Notes under the pieces: model-generated
What the model was told of the DNA's origin: nothing
Databases searched by the model: none
What the model saw: the letters and a program-made list of their open reading frames with translations, nothing else
Assembly (NCBI RefSeq): GCF_012489685.1
Contig: NC_080044.1
Span: 79,470,732 to 79,534,731 of the forward strand
DNA from: Lotus japonicus
Lineage: Eukaryota > Streptophyta > Magnoliopsida > Fabales > Fabaceae
Length of the DNA: 64,000 bases
Direction: 5' to 3'
In this document: piece by piece, positions 1-13,762 of the stretch
Position numbering within the stretch: position 1 is the first letter of the stretch
Layout: each line of letters opens with the position of its first letter
Translations under genes and position numbers: made by a program

Positions 1-36
1 TATCTTTTAGGTATCTACTTGAAAAATAAAAGATCT

Positions 37-187
37 GGGCATTGTTTGGGTTAAATTTAAAAACAAATTAAACCAAACTAAAAGCAATAATATGGTGTCT
101 ATGGTTTATCACTTTTGCTAGCTAGACCGAATTTATTGATTTTAGTTTGGTTAAGTTTTGTTTTTAAATTTAAACCAAACAATGCCC
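37..187. mobile_element. Short MITE with long terminal inverted repeats
   Basis: The two ends are inverted copies of each other over roughly 50 bp. Both read GGGCATTGTTTGG followed by an AT-rich tract with TTAAATTTAAAAACAAA. The element is only about 150 bp, so most of it is inverted repeat and it could fold into one long hairpin. It encodes nothing. The superfamily is uncertain because I could not define a clean target-site duplication. The GGGC...GTTTGG ends resemble Tourist/PIF or hAT-derived MITEs. Confidence 0.75.
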
Positions 188-765
188 ATCCCTAATTTAT
201 TGCCTTATATTTGGTGCCATAAAGTATTGCTGGCCTTATGACTATTTGGTAAAATTTCCTTTTAACTTGAGAGTCGTATTTAAATCCCATACAATAGGCT
301 ACTTCTTAATCCCTTTGTACAGTGGATCCATGATAATTCTGTGATTTGCAATATGGTATGATCTCAATTTTCACCGCATAGTACTTCTGTGCATATTGAT
401 GAACTTGCATTTTATTTACTCCATTTTACTAGAAACCATGTAATTCCAAAGTTTCTCTGCACAACTTTTTTACCATTATCTGTCATCTCGTTTTTTTAGC
501 TTAATTGCATTAACCCCCTAGTTTGGACTAAATGATATTGATTTTAGTGCCCTAGTTTTTTCAAGTTAACTTAGATGCAGTTCCATACATGTTGTTTTTA
601 CTGTTTACCGTTGTCCAATTTCAACATGACATGTGGGATAGAAACTGGAAAGTGAGGGGAAGTTATCACATAAAAAAAAATGAAGAAAGTAGGAAGTTAT
701 GCTTTTTATTGGGCAACAGTAAACATTACCTACAGTACTGTATCTAAGCGGTCCTTTTTATATTA

Positions 766-1061
766 CTCCCTCCGTTCCTATATATAAGTCACAAATAACT
801 AATTCTCTTAGATTAAGAAAAGTAGTTACTAGTAATAAATTTGTAAAAAAAATGATTTACTTTCCTAGATTACCCTTATTTACTTTCCTATGATTTTCTC
901 TCTCCATGTTAATACTTATAAAGTTTATCATCTCTTTCATATTAAATATGAGGGTGAACTTGGAAAAAATTATTTAATGCTTCCTAGATATTATAAAGTG
1001 ACTTATATTTTGTAACAAATTTTTTTCAAAAAATGTGACTTATAATAGGGAACGGAGGGAG
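766..1061. mobile_element. Stowaway-type MITE (copy 1)
   Basis: The ends are CTCCCTCCGTTCC and its inverted copy GGAACGGAGGGAG, flanked on both sides by TA, the target duplication of Tc1/mariner Stowaway elements. The next bases, TATAAGTCAC at the left and GTGACTTATA at the right, extend the inverted repeat. The 296 bp element is non-coding. A second copy lies at 62061-63250 and matches it along the whole length apart from an insertion. Confidence 0.88.
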
Positions 1062-1643
1062 TACTAAGATCTGATATTAGGGTTTAAATGGGGAAAATTG
1101 AGTTTTGATTTGTGAAAATTTTGTTTAGTAAATGAATTCCTATATTTTAGAGTTATGATCCATTCACACTTCATCTCATTTTTACCCATTTTCTCTTCCT
1201 ATCTCTCTCCTCTTCTTCTATTACACCATTCATATTTCATCATATCTTTCATTTCTCTTTCTTGTGTTCATATTTCTCTCTTGGTGCAAGTGTAAAAGAA
1301 GTGCGGACAAAAATTTTCCGATATTTTAAGCAGAATTTAGTGATGGAGAGACTTAATGGTGAGGGACTAAATTTGTTCAAAAAAATTGTTGGTGATTCAA
1401 GTTACATGTAGCTAGTAGATGAGACTGAAAATGCAATTAAACTTTTGTTTGGTCAAATCATGTCCAAATCTATAAATCCGGGTTGAAGGGAATAGAAATG
1501 AAGATGTTGTAGTTTTTATTCAAATTGAATGTGAGGACATTGAAGGTGGTAGTTGATGAACTTATCTGACCGCTAAAATTGCTTTTTCCTTGTTTAAACT
1601 TTACTTACATGTATCTTGAAAATTTTCTCCTTTTATTTATCAG

Positions 1644-2274
1644 CTCCAGGATGCGCAGCAAAAGATTGAAGAATTGAACAAGGAACAAGAAACTCTTATT
1701 GATGTATTCTCTGAAGAGAGGGATAGACGTGATTCTGAAGAAAAAAATTTGAGAAAGAGACTTCAGGTTCACCCCCTCACCTAATGCTCCTCTTTCCCCC
1801 CTGAATGTAAAATAAAAAGGGAAAAAGAAAAGTGCTATCTTTTCTAATTTTTTTTTAATAAATAATACAGTATACTTACTACTTTGGTCTTAAATATGTT
1901 TTGGGTGTCTATAATCTAGAAAAAATTGGTTTTGGTCCTGATACTATTTCTTGTTTAGTTTTAGTCCCTAAGTCTTAGAAATTATCATGATTTAGTCATC
2001 CCTATTTGTTTGGTCTGGATTCCTTGCCACTAAGAACAAAAAAGACTAAACTATGATGACTTCTAAAAATTAGGAGCCCAAAGTGAAGTAGGGATCAAAA
2101 CCAAACATTTTCTATTTTAGAGAATAAATGCATATATAAGCCTATAATTGTGCTACATTTGGATAAGCCTTTCATGAAGTTTGTATTCCCTTGTAGGATG
2201 CATCAAATACCATCCAAGAGCTGCTTGACAAGGTACGAATGCTCGAGAGGAAGTCTTCAAGCGGCAAAAAATGA
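1644..2274 (+). CDS. 3' end of an unidentified coiled-coil protein (last two exons)
   Basis: Two exons can be joined in frame. The first is 1644-1766, after a CAG acceptor and before a GT donor. The last is 2197-2274, after a TTGTAG acceptor and ending in TGA at 2272. Together they encode about 66 residues rich in Glu, Lys, Gln and Arg, with heptad-like spacing (pieces such as KIEELNKEQETL, EERDRRDSEEKNLRKRL and TIQELLDKV) and a basic Ser/Lys tail. This looks like a C-terminal coiled coil. Upstream exons must lie left of the window or be hidden in 1-1643, where I could not find another convincing exon. The style resembles the C-terminal coiled coils of plant FHA-domain proteins, but that is a guess; the family is not identified. 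Confidence 0.65.
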
Positions 2275-4261
2275 CGTTTTTTTGAATCTGATAGGAACTT
2301 CCTAACATAAGATCTAGATGAGACCTCTGACACGTTGTGTATAGTTTTTTGGCTGGCATTTTATTGAAGTTTAATTTTTGGCCATTGGGTAGGATTGGCT
2401 TGTTGACTAATTGGACAATGTTCTTTGACACAGTATTCTAAGCAATTTTATGTACCAATGGAAAACTTCTTTTTTGGAGTTGTCTTGTTCGCCAAAAATC
2501 AATTTTATTAAGTGTGTTTGAAAAGAAAATCAATTGATGTGACTGAAAACAAGTTATAGTCAATTATAGAGAAGTTTCTGCGAGTGTCTTTGGGTTCGGA
2601 AATTGATTATAAGGGAAGAGAAGTTAATTCAAACATGGTATTAGGTATTTGAAAAACTTATGCTAAATTGATGATGAAGTTTACTTAAAGGAGTTAAGAC
2701 TTAATCCTTTATCAAGAGCGTATTTGGATCATATTTTCACAATTTAGTTTAGATAAAGTTGATTTTGATAACATTGATATGGTAAAAGTGAGTCATCTAT
2801 CGTTAGATATATTAATGATTTTTTTTAGGACAATGTTATAAAATAATCAATTGTTGTGAACAAATTTCTCCTAGCTTCCAAACATCTAGTAGTGATTTTA
2901 CTAAATTAAAATTCATTATGAGGTTTCCGACATATAATCTATCATACACCAAATAAGGGTAATCCTAAAAGGTCCTAACGACATGTCTGCAGTAAGGTTC
3001 AAGACGAACGTCTATAAAATACAGTTATTCATTGCATGGGAGCCTAATAGTTTTTTTATTTAAAATTAATTCAAAATGTTAATCCTTTTATCTTACTTTT
3101 TGTTGAATTTGAGGCCTTTAAATTCATGGTTTATTTAAACTTAAATAAAATGCCTTGTACGTTACTTCAAAGACCGCACCTTGGAACTTAATAGAAACAA
3201 TTTCAAGGTTACTATTTTCTGCTTGCGTCCTTAAATTTGATTAAGGCCTATTTTGGCCTTGAGGATTACTACTGTATTTCATATTTAGATGCTAATATAT
3301 TCCCATCTTTTGGTACTCATGCACGTAGTAATTTCATAAATAGGCACCTTATAGAATATAAGGGGTGCAAATGTAATGATAAATTACACTACTAGCCTGT
3401 GCTTTGTTTTGAATTTTGATAGTTTGTTGCAACAACTATTTTCTTGTGGAACAATTGAATCCTAGGTGAAATGACAAATTGTTTAAAATGATTCTGATTA
3501 TAATACTTAGTGCATCTAAAATTCCAAATTGTTTAAAATGATCCTTGATTATAACACTTAGGGCATCTAAGATTCTGAAATAGCTACGACTCGCAAATGA
3601 CTCTGAAAATACAATATCCATTACTAAAACTTAACAAAAAGATGGAACGACAATAAACGAGTTGAAGTTGTATCACTAAAACATTTCACTTTAGTTATTA
3701 AACGAGATGGATCTTCATTCAATTTAAAATGTTAAACTAGAAAAACTACATTCCTGCTCACATGATGTTAATAATAAAAGATGCTTAATTTAAAGTACAA
3801 AATATTATGTTAATTCAAGATTAGCTGAAAATGTGCAAGTTCTGAGATGAGACCCAAAAAAAAGTTACAGAAAACGTGGTAAAGGTCACTATTGAAGAAT
3901 TAAGAAAAAGCCTTGCTTGTTCAAAAAGCAAATTGCCTCAAGCTCAAATCAAAATCAATTTTTGAGCAAATGCTACAATGGAACCAAAAAATTGACAAAC
4001 ACAAGCAAAAGGACGTTAAATCTCAACCTACGTTCAGTTCAACTCCCAACAAAAAACACTAAGAAACCCAACAGAAACATTAGCATGAAATCACAAAACT
4101 AGCACAGCGGGCAAAATCCATTCAATAACCAGATACTCTATGAAGCTCCATACAAAGTTTGATAAAACAGTAAATGAAAGACTAGTCAAGCAAATATAAT
4201 ATATCAGCACAGAATTTTCAGAACAAAATGTTTAAACGGCAACCAATAGAAGACTAAAAAC
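2275..4261. other. Intergenic, AT-rich, no gene seen
   Basis: This holds the 3' flanks of two convergent genes (the coiled-coil gene on + and eL24 on -). Translated frames are short and lack codon structure. The only distinct structure is a two-copy direct repeat of about 50 bp at 3475-3577, built on AAATTGTTTAAAATGAT...CTTAG.GCATCTAA. Confidence 0.6.
3475..3577. repeat. Two-copy tandem repeat, about 50 bp unit
   Basis: The unit beginning CAAATTGTTTAAAATGAT recurs 50 bp downstream with a few substitutions and a one-base indel. Both copies share the tail CTTAG.GCATCTAA. It is AT-rich and non-coding. Confidence 0.7.
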
Positions 4262-5973
<1,712 letters not shown>

Positions 5974-6004
5974 GGCTTCTTCTTCTTCTTCTTCTTCTTC
6001 TTCT
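5974..6004. repeat. CTT/GAA microsatellite in the eL24 leader
   Basis: About nine CTT repeats on the plus strand (GAA in the transcript) lie directly upstream of the eL24 start codon, giving a purine-rich 5' leader. Confidence 0.9.
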
Positions 6005-6040
6005 CCTCCTTGTGCTGCTGCGCGCGGTGCCTCCTTTTGT

Positions 6041-6049
6041 AAACCCTAA
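6041..6049 (-). promoter_or_regulatory. Telo-box upstream of eL24
   Basis: AAACCCTAA, about 70 bp upstream of the eL24 ATG. This motif is established as enriched near the transcription start of plant ribosomal protein and other growth-linked genes. The role here is inferred from position. Confidence 0.6.
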
Positions 6050-6488
6050 AACCTAAAGCGAGAATCACCATGTAAATAGCATTGGCTTCGTCTTCATATG
6101 GACTCCATTTGGGCCTAGTGCTGGGTTTGAGGTATAAGCCCATAATTGTAGCCCACGCTAAAATATTTATTATTTTATATTTGACAAAAAATGTGTTTTA
6201 AGATTGTATTTGAGCTAAAATACAAATTGTTTTTACAAATTTTAGGTAAAAATACATTTTTTTTATTTCATTACAGACTTACAGTTTTCATTACTTTTTA
6301 TTTTATAGATGGGTACAACAAAATTGTTTTGTTGGAATTACAAGATTTTCCACAGCTACTCCAAACAATGTCTTAACGAATTTAATCTTTTAAAATTACA
6401 GTTCTACTGCTTTTTTTTTCATTTGCTATTTATTTATTTATTTATTTATTTTTCTCAAATATTAACATTATTATGTGCCTAGCAAGAA

Positions 6489-7895
6489 GATGTGGATTGT
6501 TGGTTCTGTGAGAGATTCAGCAATTTCCTAGACGTCGCCTGCTATGGAGGGTGCATTCGGAACATGAATGGAGATTTGGTTGTTGTCTTTCAAGGAACAG
6601 GTGGCGAACAAATATCCTTCATATGGAGCTGGTATTTTTCATGGGCCTTGTGTGGCTTGGAGCCTTGAGCATCGGCTTGCGGTGTGCTACTCTGACTCGC
6701 TCCATGCAATGACTCTAGCCTAGAGTCCTCCTTCGAGATTCCATACCATTGTGGTGTTGATTAAGGTTCACAAATGGCAGGGCACCCAATTGCTTAATTC
6801 TCTAAGGGAGAGGAATGTGTATGCAGATCACTTGACCGAAGTTAAAGTTTAGCGGGCAAGAAATTTCATTCTAGTTTTGGGGAGGCATCTAATATGGGAA
6901 AAGATTTCTTTGTGTAAGATTACACAACCAAATAAATTGACCATTTTACCCTTACTCCAAAAATTAATTCCACCTTCATCCTTCCCATCATCCTCCGCCC
7001 CAAGCACCGCCGAGCTCAACCGCAGTTCCACCATGATCACACCACTGCAAGCTTCACACCCAGTGAACCAAATCTCTTCCATCTTCTCCTCTTCGACCAC
7101 TGCACCGCTCTCTTCAACATTAAAGTTTGAATCTTTTTCCCCTTTACATAACCAGCTCTCATTCTTTAAGAGCCACTTTGTCTCAACAAACCCATTTTCG
7201 GAACCATCTGTTTCAGAACCTTCAACCAATTTGAAGAAGTCATTTCGATTATAAATCAGAAACCGGTGCCCAGTGAACTTACAAAGCCAACCACCACAAC
7301 CTATAAATCAAAATGCAAGCTTTACATAAAAGAGGGTGAAAGGAATGAACTTTTAGCACCCCACTACCCACACATGTATAAACCTCCAGAATCCATAATC
7401 TGAGATTGAATCGTTGATGCTAATATGAGGAATTTTTAGATCTGCTTCCAATCTTCATCGGAGGGGTCAAAGTTTGGTGGTGGAGGAATTTTCAGATCTG
7501 CATGAGCAAGTGGAGGTGTGGTGATCGGTGGGGAGGATGGGAAGGAGAAGAGTGGTTTGCGGTGGGGCTGGGTTGCAGTGAAGGAGAAGGAGAACGGTTA
7601 CGGTGGGGGTGGCTTGCAGTGAGAGAGATACTGGGTTTTTTGGGTTGAAGATGATGAAGATGATGGGAAGGATGGAGATGGAATTAATTTTTGGAGTAAG
7701 GGTAGAAAGGACATTTTGTTGGGTTGTGCAAGGTTGCACAAAGCTATTTTTCTGCATATTAGATTTTCCCTAGTTTTGGAACCCCTATCTTGTTCCTCTC
7801 CTTTTAATCGATTCTATAGGAACTAGTTTCACTCAAGCTTGCCTTGGACTTTTTTTTCTTGTTTTGTTTTGTTTCCCTCTTGTACCAAAAATATA
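6489..7895 (+). mobile_element. 5'-truncated LINE relic with RNase H remnant, split by a MULE
   Basis: The segment is flanked by a 13 bp direct repeat, TGCCTAGCAAGAA, at 6476-6488 and 7896-7908, the target-site duplication of a non-LTR insertion. Broken reading frames resemble the C-terminal RNase H domain of plant LINE polyproteins: a GGCIRNMNGDLVVVFQG piece, a DSLHAMTLA piece and a final RERNVYADHL piece matching the usual REGN..AD.LA end. Several stops and frameshifts interrupt it, so it is dead. After the RNase H end the copy is interrupted by the element at 6881-7770, and its 3' tail resumes to about 7895. Confidence 0.75.
6881..7770. mobile_element. Non-autonomous Mutator-like element (MULE) inserted in the LINE relic
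   Basis: The ends are inverted repeats of roughly 110 bp. The left runs from GGAGGCATCTAATATG to a TTTTACCCTTACTCC / CATCCTTCCC block; the right is its reverse complement, ending CATATTAGATTTTCCC. The flanks carry a 9-10 bp direct repeat, CTAGTTTTGG (6871-6880 and 7770-7779), the length expected for Mutator insertions. The 890 bp element has no transposase; the open frames on both strands are low-complexity and not convincing. It must be younger than the LINE copy it splits. Confidence 0.8.
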
Positions 7896-8011
7896 TGCCT
7901 AGCAAGAATAAATGATAGTAATGATTTTGTAGACGGGATCCTTTAGTCAAGGTGTAAAAGATGCATTATATCTCTTTTCTCTATTTTTCCTAAGTTCTGT
8001 CTACGTTCAAC

Positions 8012-8423
8012 ATGTTAGGGAATTGGGGCTCTTCATCATTAATACATTCATTTTCTTCTATTCTTTCACTTCTTCGCTACCAATCCCATCACAAGTTAAG
8101 ATCTTCATGTTGGTTATGGCATATAGAGCATGGAGATCTTCAAATTTTCATATTCCCATGCCCAAATGGCATTCCCACATACACGGTTGGGATAATGAAC
8201 ACGTGCGTTAGTGGATGCAACATCTCTAACATTCACGTTTACTGTGGCATGTTCAGTTCTGCAACCCTTATCAATCCTAAAATCTTCAAGCGCCTAATCT
8301 ACCATGATTGCCTCGTTAATAAATAATAATCGAAGCACTTTGCCTGCTGGTCACGTTATTTCCTTCAAATATGCCATTACCTTCCAATTTTCACTCTCCG
8401 TTTCTTATGTAAAATGCAACTAG
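8012..8423 (+). pseudogene. TPD1-like secreted protein gene, frameshifted
   Basis: The conserved core of the plant TAPETUM DETERMINANT 1-like family is readable from about 8168: GIPTYTV, then [15 protein letters not shown], then [16 protein letters not shown]. The frame then hits TAA at 8324. In the next frame the family's C-terminal block continues (LPAGHVISFKYAITFQFSL, then SVSYVKC and a TAG at 8421), so one extra base around 8318-8330 separates the two halves. The family's usual CGWFSSA reads CGMFSSA here. A hydrophobic, signal-peptide-like stretch upstream ([12 protein letters not shown]) is in yet another frame, so a second lesion or an unseen intron is likely. TPD1 relatives are small secreted Cys-rich ligands, best known from anther cell fate. 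It is probably a pseudogene, though a base-calling error is possible. Confidence 0.75.
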
Positions 8424-9435
8424 ACCCTCCATTTCATCAATCGATAGGCAATATGGTTGGATTTTATTTTCAAGTAGTTTATACATTTATATAGATACAT
8501 ATCACAGCAAAGGTACATATTATTATATAAAAAATAAAATCGACAAACAACTTTTACTTTTTTTTTTTAAACTTCTTATTTTGAGCTTTATCTTAATTGC
8601 TTTTAAGAAAAAAAAAAGTCGGGTCAACTGTATGTGAAATAGCAGATTCTAAATAAAAATGACCTTTACCTGTTTGCTCATTTTGTTTAACTAGCACCAT
8701 AATTTTCACTGGCCATTAATATTTGTAATACTAATGTGCAGGGTGATCCACTAATCCGGTTAACTAGAAGGTTAAGAGTTCTATTGTAAGGTTTTATTAC
8801 TACATTTCAATTTATTTTGAAAAAATGTTCAAAATGAAGCATTCAAGGGAATCTTACCATGTTAAAGAGCAAATAGTTTCCATTCATCATAATTACTTAT
8901 GATTGTAAATATTTCTACAATATATTCTAAAACCTGAATCAATTCCGTAGAAAAGCTTATGTGAGTAGTTTTTAGATTTCAGAATTGATTTTGAAGATAA
9001 ATTTATTTTATTTTATTTTGAAAGGTAAGGATTTTGAAGATTTTGAAGATAAATTAGTTGAGCTAAAATGTTGTAGTGAATTATCCATGTGCATGATAAA
9101 ATGACAAAGGATGCACCGATGCAGTGGTTACACACTCAGATGCATATGATATAATCATGCACGTTATTGGAAATGCAAGGAGAAAACGTCCGCATGATGG
9201 TAGTAATCAATGGATACATTGTCATCAACCTTTTAGACGTTGTAATAAAAGAATGACACAATCTTCCGAAGCCACCATTAACACAAACTTATGTATAAAT
9301 ATATAATTGCCGTATACGTCTTTACACAGGAACGCTGAAAATAGAAGGGTTTTTTGTTCAAGCAGTTGTTGATTTCTGTAGTTCAAGGGGTGATTGATGA
9401 ATTGAGGATAAGCATCTCCAACTTACAAACTGTCT
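8424..9435. other. Intergenic / MUB 3' flank, no gene seen
   Basis: AT-rich DNA between the TPD1-like pseudogene and the last MUB exon. The ORF around 9124-9306 has no recognisable domain. The last 100 bases before 9436 are likely the MUB 3' UTR. Confidence 0.5.
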
Positions 9436-12400
9436 TCACAATATGGAACAAGAACAGACGACCTTCTTGGGAGAATCATCAACCTTCTTTTCTGTAATGG
9501 AAAAGAGAAATGCAAATATCAAATCATGTAATTTATTAAACCTTCAAATCTAAGGTACAGTAAGACACATGAAAAAGTTAAAAGAAGTTTTCAAAGTCTA
9601 AAATATGCTCTTAGAATTGGGGTTAGACCTAACTCTACCTCAAAAGCTAGCTTTGATGGGAGGATTGCTCTACCCATTATAAGGAATACTTAACACATGC
9701 TTCGTATGTGATAGAGGACTCCCCACCCCAGTCTAACCAAGGCATCTCCTTCAGCCAGTATTATATTCACAATTTCATGTCAGCGTCCACCAAACAAAAA
9801 TTAAGCAACACACCCACCTGTGGGTTTGAATCCCAAGTGTGGCGGTGTCCTACTGCCCATACGTGTAACCAAACAACATGCATAAAATGCACTAATACTA
9901 AGCTTAGCTATATGGATAATTGGCATGAAAATCGATCTACAAACTGCAATGTCATTAAGACAAATTGTTTGGTGGTTGTGGATGACAAACAATGCAGCTT
10001 ATGAAGTAAATACAATAGATATTTATGCAGAGCATGGAGGCCTGTGCCATGCATAGAAAAAGAATCTGACACTCAAGGCATTGGATCTCTCCTCTTTAAC
10101 ATGCTGGTTGACATCCATTATAGGGATCTTAAGTTTTGAACCTAGAAAATAAAGCATATCCGCTTTCTTTACCACCTAAACCAAACATGGGCAAGTCTTC
10201 TTCTCTTAAAGACAAAAATACAATATTGCCTAACTAGTAAAACACTCTCCATTTCTATCATACAATTTGAGTCTACAAAACTTGGGTAGACTACAAAAAT
10301 AAATTTCATGCATCATAATTTTATTTTGAATTAGAGAAGTGCTAGTAAACATACTCTGTAACACAATTTTTTCAATGCACTATTATTGTGTGAAATTCAA
10401 GTATGTCCCACCATATAAGGAGTGAGACCAGCATGATTTAGTAGATTACACATAAATGTTTACCAAATATGAGAGTGTTAGGAAGTATGGTGGCAGCACT
10501 GCTCATTAAACTATTATCAAAATCTCGGTGCCACACATCAATTATATACTTCAAATCATATGGCTTATCTGAAAAAGATAAAAAAACTTAAAAATCATTA
10601 TGTCAATTACTAATTGGTTTAGTCTACGAAGTCCGCACAAGAATCTCTCTCCATCAAATGGGTGTTGGGCAGAACCTATGCCTACCAAAACCAGTAAGAT
10701 GAATGTCTTACAAAAAAGTACCAAAAGCCTATCAGTCACAAGCACCATATAGCTTTTAGCTTTCAGTAACACATGAAATGTTTATTCAACTGCTCATATT
10801 AACTTGATCCTGCAAGCCAGTTCTACTTCATCTATTTCAATAAGAGTGACTGAAATAGTCAAAGGTTTCTTAAATCACTCTACTTACTATCACATAATAG
10901 CAAGCCAAAGTCATCATGCAGATTCAGCTGCTAAGACATGGAAGTTGCTTCGAACATGAGCTCCCGTTAATTTTCATACCAAGTAATAATAAATAGCAAA
11001 ACCTTAAAAAAGCTGACTATCAAAGTCACATGTATTTGCAATAGAAAGAAGTCCATGGAACTTACCAGCTTTAGATTTTGCTAGAGATGGCTGTACAACA
11101 ACATGCATGATAACACCCCCTGCAGTCTCACCAAATGGGACTTTACACTGACCAACAGTCTTGTTGTTTTCCAAGATTTTACCAGAACTAATCAATTTCA
11201 CTTCATTTGCTGACTTTGGTATGACTGTCTTACCTACATTACGGGAAGAAGTACAACTAATAAAATTAAAGAACATAGAAGAGAATATGAACATACCCTG
11301 TCCTCAAAGTTGTAAAAAGGAGCCCAAGAAACTACATGAATAATAATCATAACAAGTTGATTGAATCATCAAATGCTGAAATTATGATACAGAGTTAACA
11401 ATCATCAAAAGACGATTAATATTCAACGTCACCAAGTTACTACTCTGCTTAGTTATCAATCTGCTTTTTAGATAAGAAACGTCACTAAATTTGTTTACTA
11501 GAGCCAAAATTTTCCTTTCGGAGAGTTTGACCATAACTTTCTAAAGTAATGCTTCTTTATCTAATGTTAAGATGATTATATTTAAAATAATTTTCATATG
11601 TTAAGTGACCTTCAATCATATCAAGACCACATGCGAACAAGATCCTGAATCATTTTATAGATTCACAGTAACAAAGTTGACACAGAAATTAGGGGGAAAT
11701 CACTTGTACTCCATTTGTTCTGAGAAGGCATCAGAAAAAAGAAGTAACTTGTTATAACATTAGGGTTCTTACGGTTATAGGAATCTTATTATGTCAGGAG
11801 TGTTATTGCTTTGGACTTGTACTAGTTGTACTAGTACTTCTTGAATTAGATTATCAACATAAATAGGAGTGTTGTGTTTTGTATCATACATACCTTTCAA
11901 TACCTGTGAAATATATTAATTTTCTTTTTTCCACTCTTCCTCTACAAATAAAACATGGCATCAATGCGGTATGATCCTCCATGACTACAATCACAATTTC
12001 CATTTTTGAGTTCCTAAAAATCCAGAACTCCCTTTCTCTCCCATGTGATATTTTTCTAGTGACGATCTCCTTGTTGGCCATAACCGCCAAAATCTTAGTT
12101 TTCCCTTCTACTTATGGCTTCCACACTGCTTTCCAGTCAACATTAGGGGTCGTGTTCACATTCCTAGTATGCTATTCCTCGTCACCATTGCTGCCAGATC
12201 TAGTTATTAACATTCCGGGTCTCTACTCAATATACCGGCTACACCATTAAAATCAGATCTTGCTGATCTGTCCGGACTTGCCCACGTATGTGGTAGTGCA
12301 TTCCAACCCTCCTTTACTCATGACCACAACCAGTCCAGATTTCCTTGCGTTGACTTTTCTGGCCAGCCCCTGGCCTTGGTTGCTGGCCTCAGCCACCCTA

Positions 12401-13715
12401 CCACCAGAGTTACCCTTGCCTGTTTTGAAATTCCCAACCTTATGTGGAATTGGTTACCATGTTCAAGCCGTTTGTTTCTTATTCTTGCATGGAACACTAT
12501 ATTGCCCTTTCTCTGGCTCTGATCCCATAAATTTGGTTTAAATTTGCTCTGTGCAAAGATTAGCTTATTCCTTATGTCAACATAACTCCACTATATAACT
12601 CCTAGATATATAGTTGGCTTCAGCGAAGCAAGAGATTTCATGAAAAAAATTCTGGTAATATCAATATTGAGACATGAACTGACATCCAAGTCCTTTACCA
12701 CTATTAATGAGGACCAGTGTTGTCAAATCGCGATGGCGGACAATCGCGGTGAGCCAAAAATCTGCTATTTCGGCCGCTAGTAGCGGCGAATAGCGCGCTA
12801 TAGTGGGCAATAGCGGCGTCGCGATTAGCCAAAAATCCGCTACGCTATAGCGACGCTACGCCGCTATAGCCTCTATTTGGTAACACTATGAGGACAATAG
12901 AAGGACAGCAGAAGTACGGCAATAATTACACTTATTTAGAAAAGTTTTAAACAAAACCAAGTGAAGCACGCCAGTTCGCCTGTACGAGTGAAAAAATCTA
13001 CTGGAAATACTCATTCGTCAGTCTTCACACATAAATTAACCCACATTCAAGTCCATCAAACTAACATACAAATCAAAATAAAAAAAAGAAAAGGTCAGAG
13101 TTTCTGCCACTTTGATAAAAAATAATTGTTGGCAATGTTCGACTGTGCAGTTATGGAAAAATGCAGCCGAAACCTAAGCTGGACTTCACTTGCCTTCGAC
13201 GACACAATTCAGATCTTAATTGACATATGAAAACTATAAGTTTTCAGTAAAAAAACTACCGATTCTGAACTTAAAAACTTTTCTAGCATAAAAAAAAAGG
13301 ATAAAATGTTTCCCAGAACAATTAAAGAAAAGATCAAATAGCACTCCAGAACACAACTCTACAAACTTGGAGAATCACTCACATACAGCCAAACTCAGAA
13401 GGAGCTAAAAACTTTGGCCAACCCAAAGATACATACATACATAAATCCAACCCTCCAAACCAAACTAGCAGCTGAATATTCTCAAAGACAAAATTGACCA
13501 ATCCATAATCAATCAAAACAAAGAGAACAAGTAAACAAGCAAGAAATTGAAATTGAATTGAACAAAATGGTAGAGAGAGAGTAACCTTTGGGCCAATCAG
13601 AGACAACCCTTTGCTTAAGCATGTCGACGGTGGCGGCGGAGGAGTACCTGAAAGGCCCGATATCGGAGCCATCGTACAACCTAAACTTGATGTCAACCAA
13701 GTCCTCTTCCGGCAT
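9436..13715 (-). CDS. MUB: Membrane-anchored ubiquitin-fold protein (MUB)
   Basis: Three exons join in frame: 13586-13715, 11066-11233 and 9436-9491, giving 117 residues, the normal MUB length. The start MPEEDLVDIKFRLYDGSDIG begins the ubiquitin-like fold. The middle exon carries KTVIPKSANEVKLISSGKIL, ENNKTVGQCKVPFGE and GGVIMHVVVQP. The last exon encodes a basic linker and the tail CSCSIL, where Cys114 heads a CaaX prenylation box and Cys112 is a probable palmitoylation site. Known MUBs are lipid-anchored to the plasma membrane and recruit a subset of E2 ubiquitin-conjugating enzymes. They lack the C-terminal Gly-Gly of ubiquitin, as here. Introns are about 2.35 and 1.57 kb, and the first contains two mobile-element pieces. 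The small terminal exon is easily missed by automatic callers. Confidence 0.95.
11750..12540 (+). mobile_element. LTR-retrotransposon 5' fragment in MUB intron 1 (tentative)
   Basis: A segment of about 206 bp starting TGTTATAACATTAGGG and ending AAATAAAACA (11750-11955) has the TG...CA form of an LTR. It is followed at once by TGGCATCAATGCGGT, a near match to the TGGTATCAGAGC primer-binding site complementary to initiator Met-tRNA. The roughly 580 bp downstream is less AT-rich than its surroundings, with broken frames. No 3' LTR or polyprotein motif was found, so this would be a truncated copy. The call rests on the LTR/PBS arrangement only. Confidence 0.4.
12715..12887. mobile_element. hAT-type MITE in MUB intron 1
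   Basis: A 173 bp element with imperfect terminal inverted repeats AGTGTTGTCAAAT / ATTTGGTAACACT, flanked by the 8 bp direct repeat ATGAGGAC (12707-12714 and 12888-12895), the duplication size of hAT transposons. The interior is strikingly GC-rich and self-complementary (repeated TAGCGGC, CGCGAT and CGCTATAGCG motifs) against the AT-rich intron, and would fold into a strong hairpin. Confidence 0.85.
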
Positions 13716-13762
13716 TTGAATTCACCTTTGCTTCTCCTTCTTCTCCTCTTCCTTTCTCAACC

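Noticed and set aside
12260..12541. Plus-strand frame of 93 codons in MUB intron 1
   Set aside because: It falls in the degenerate LTR-retrotransposon fragment; no conserved gag or pol motif could be read.
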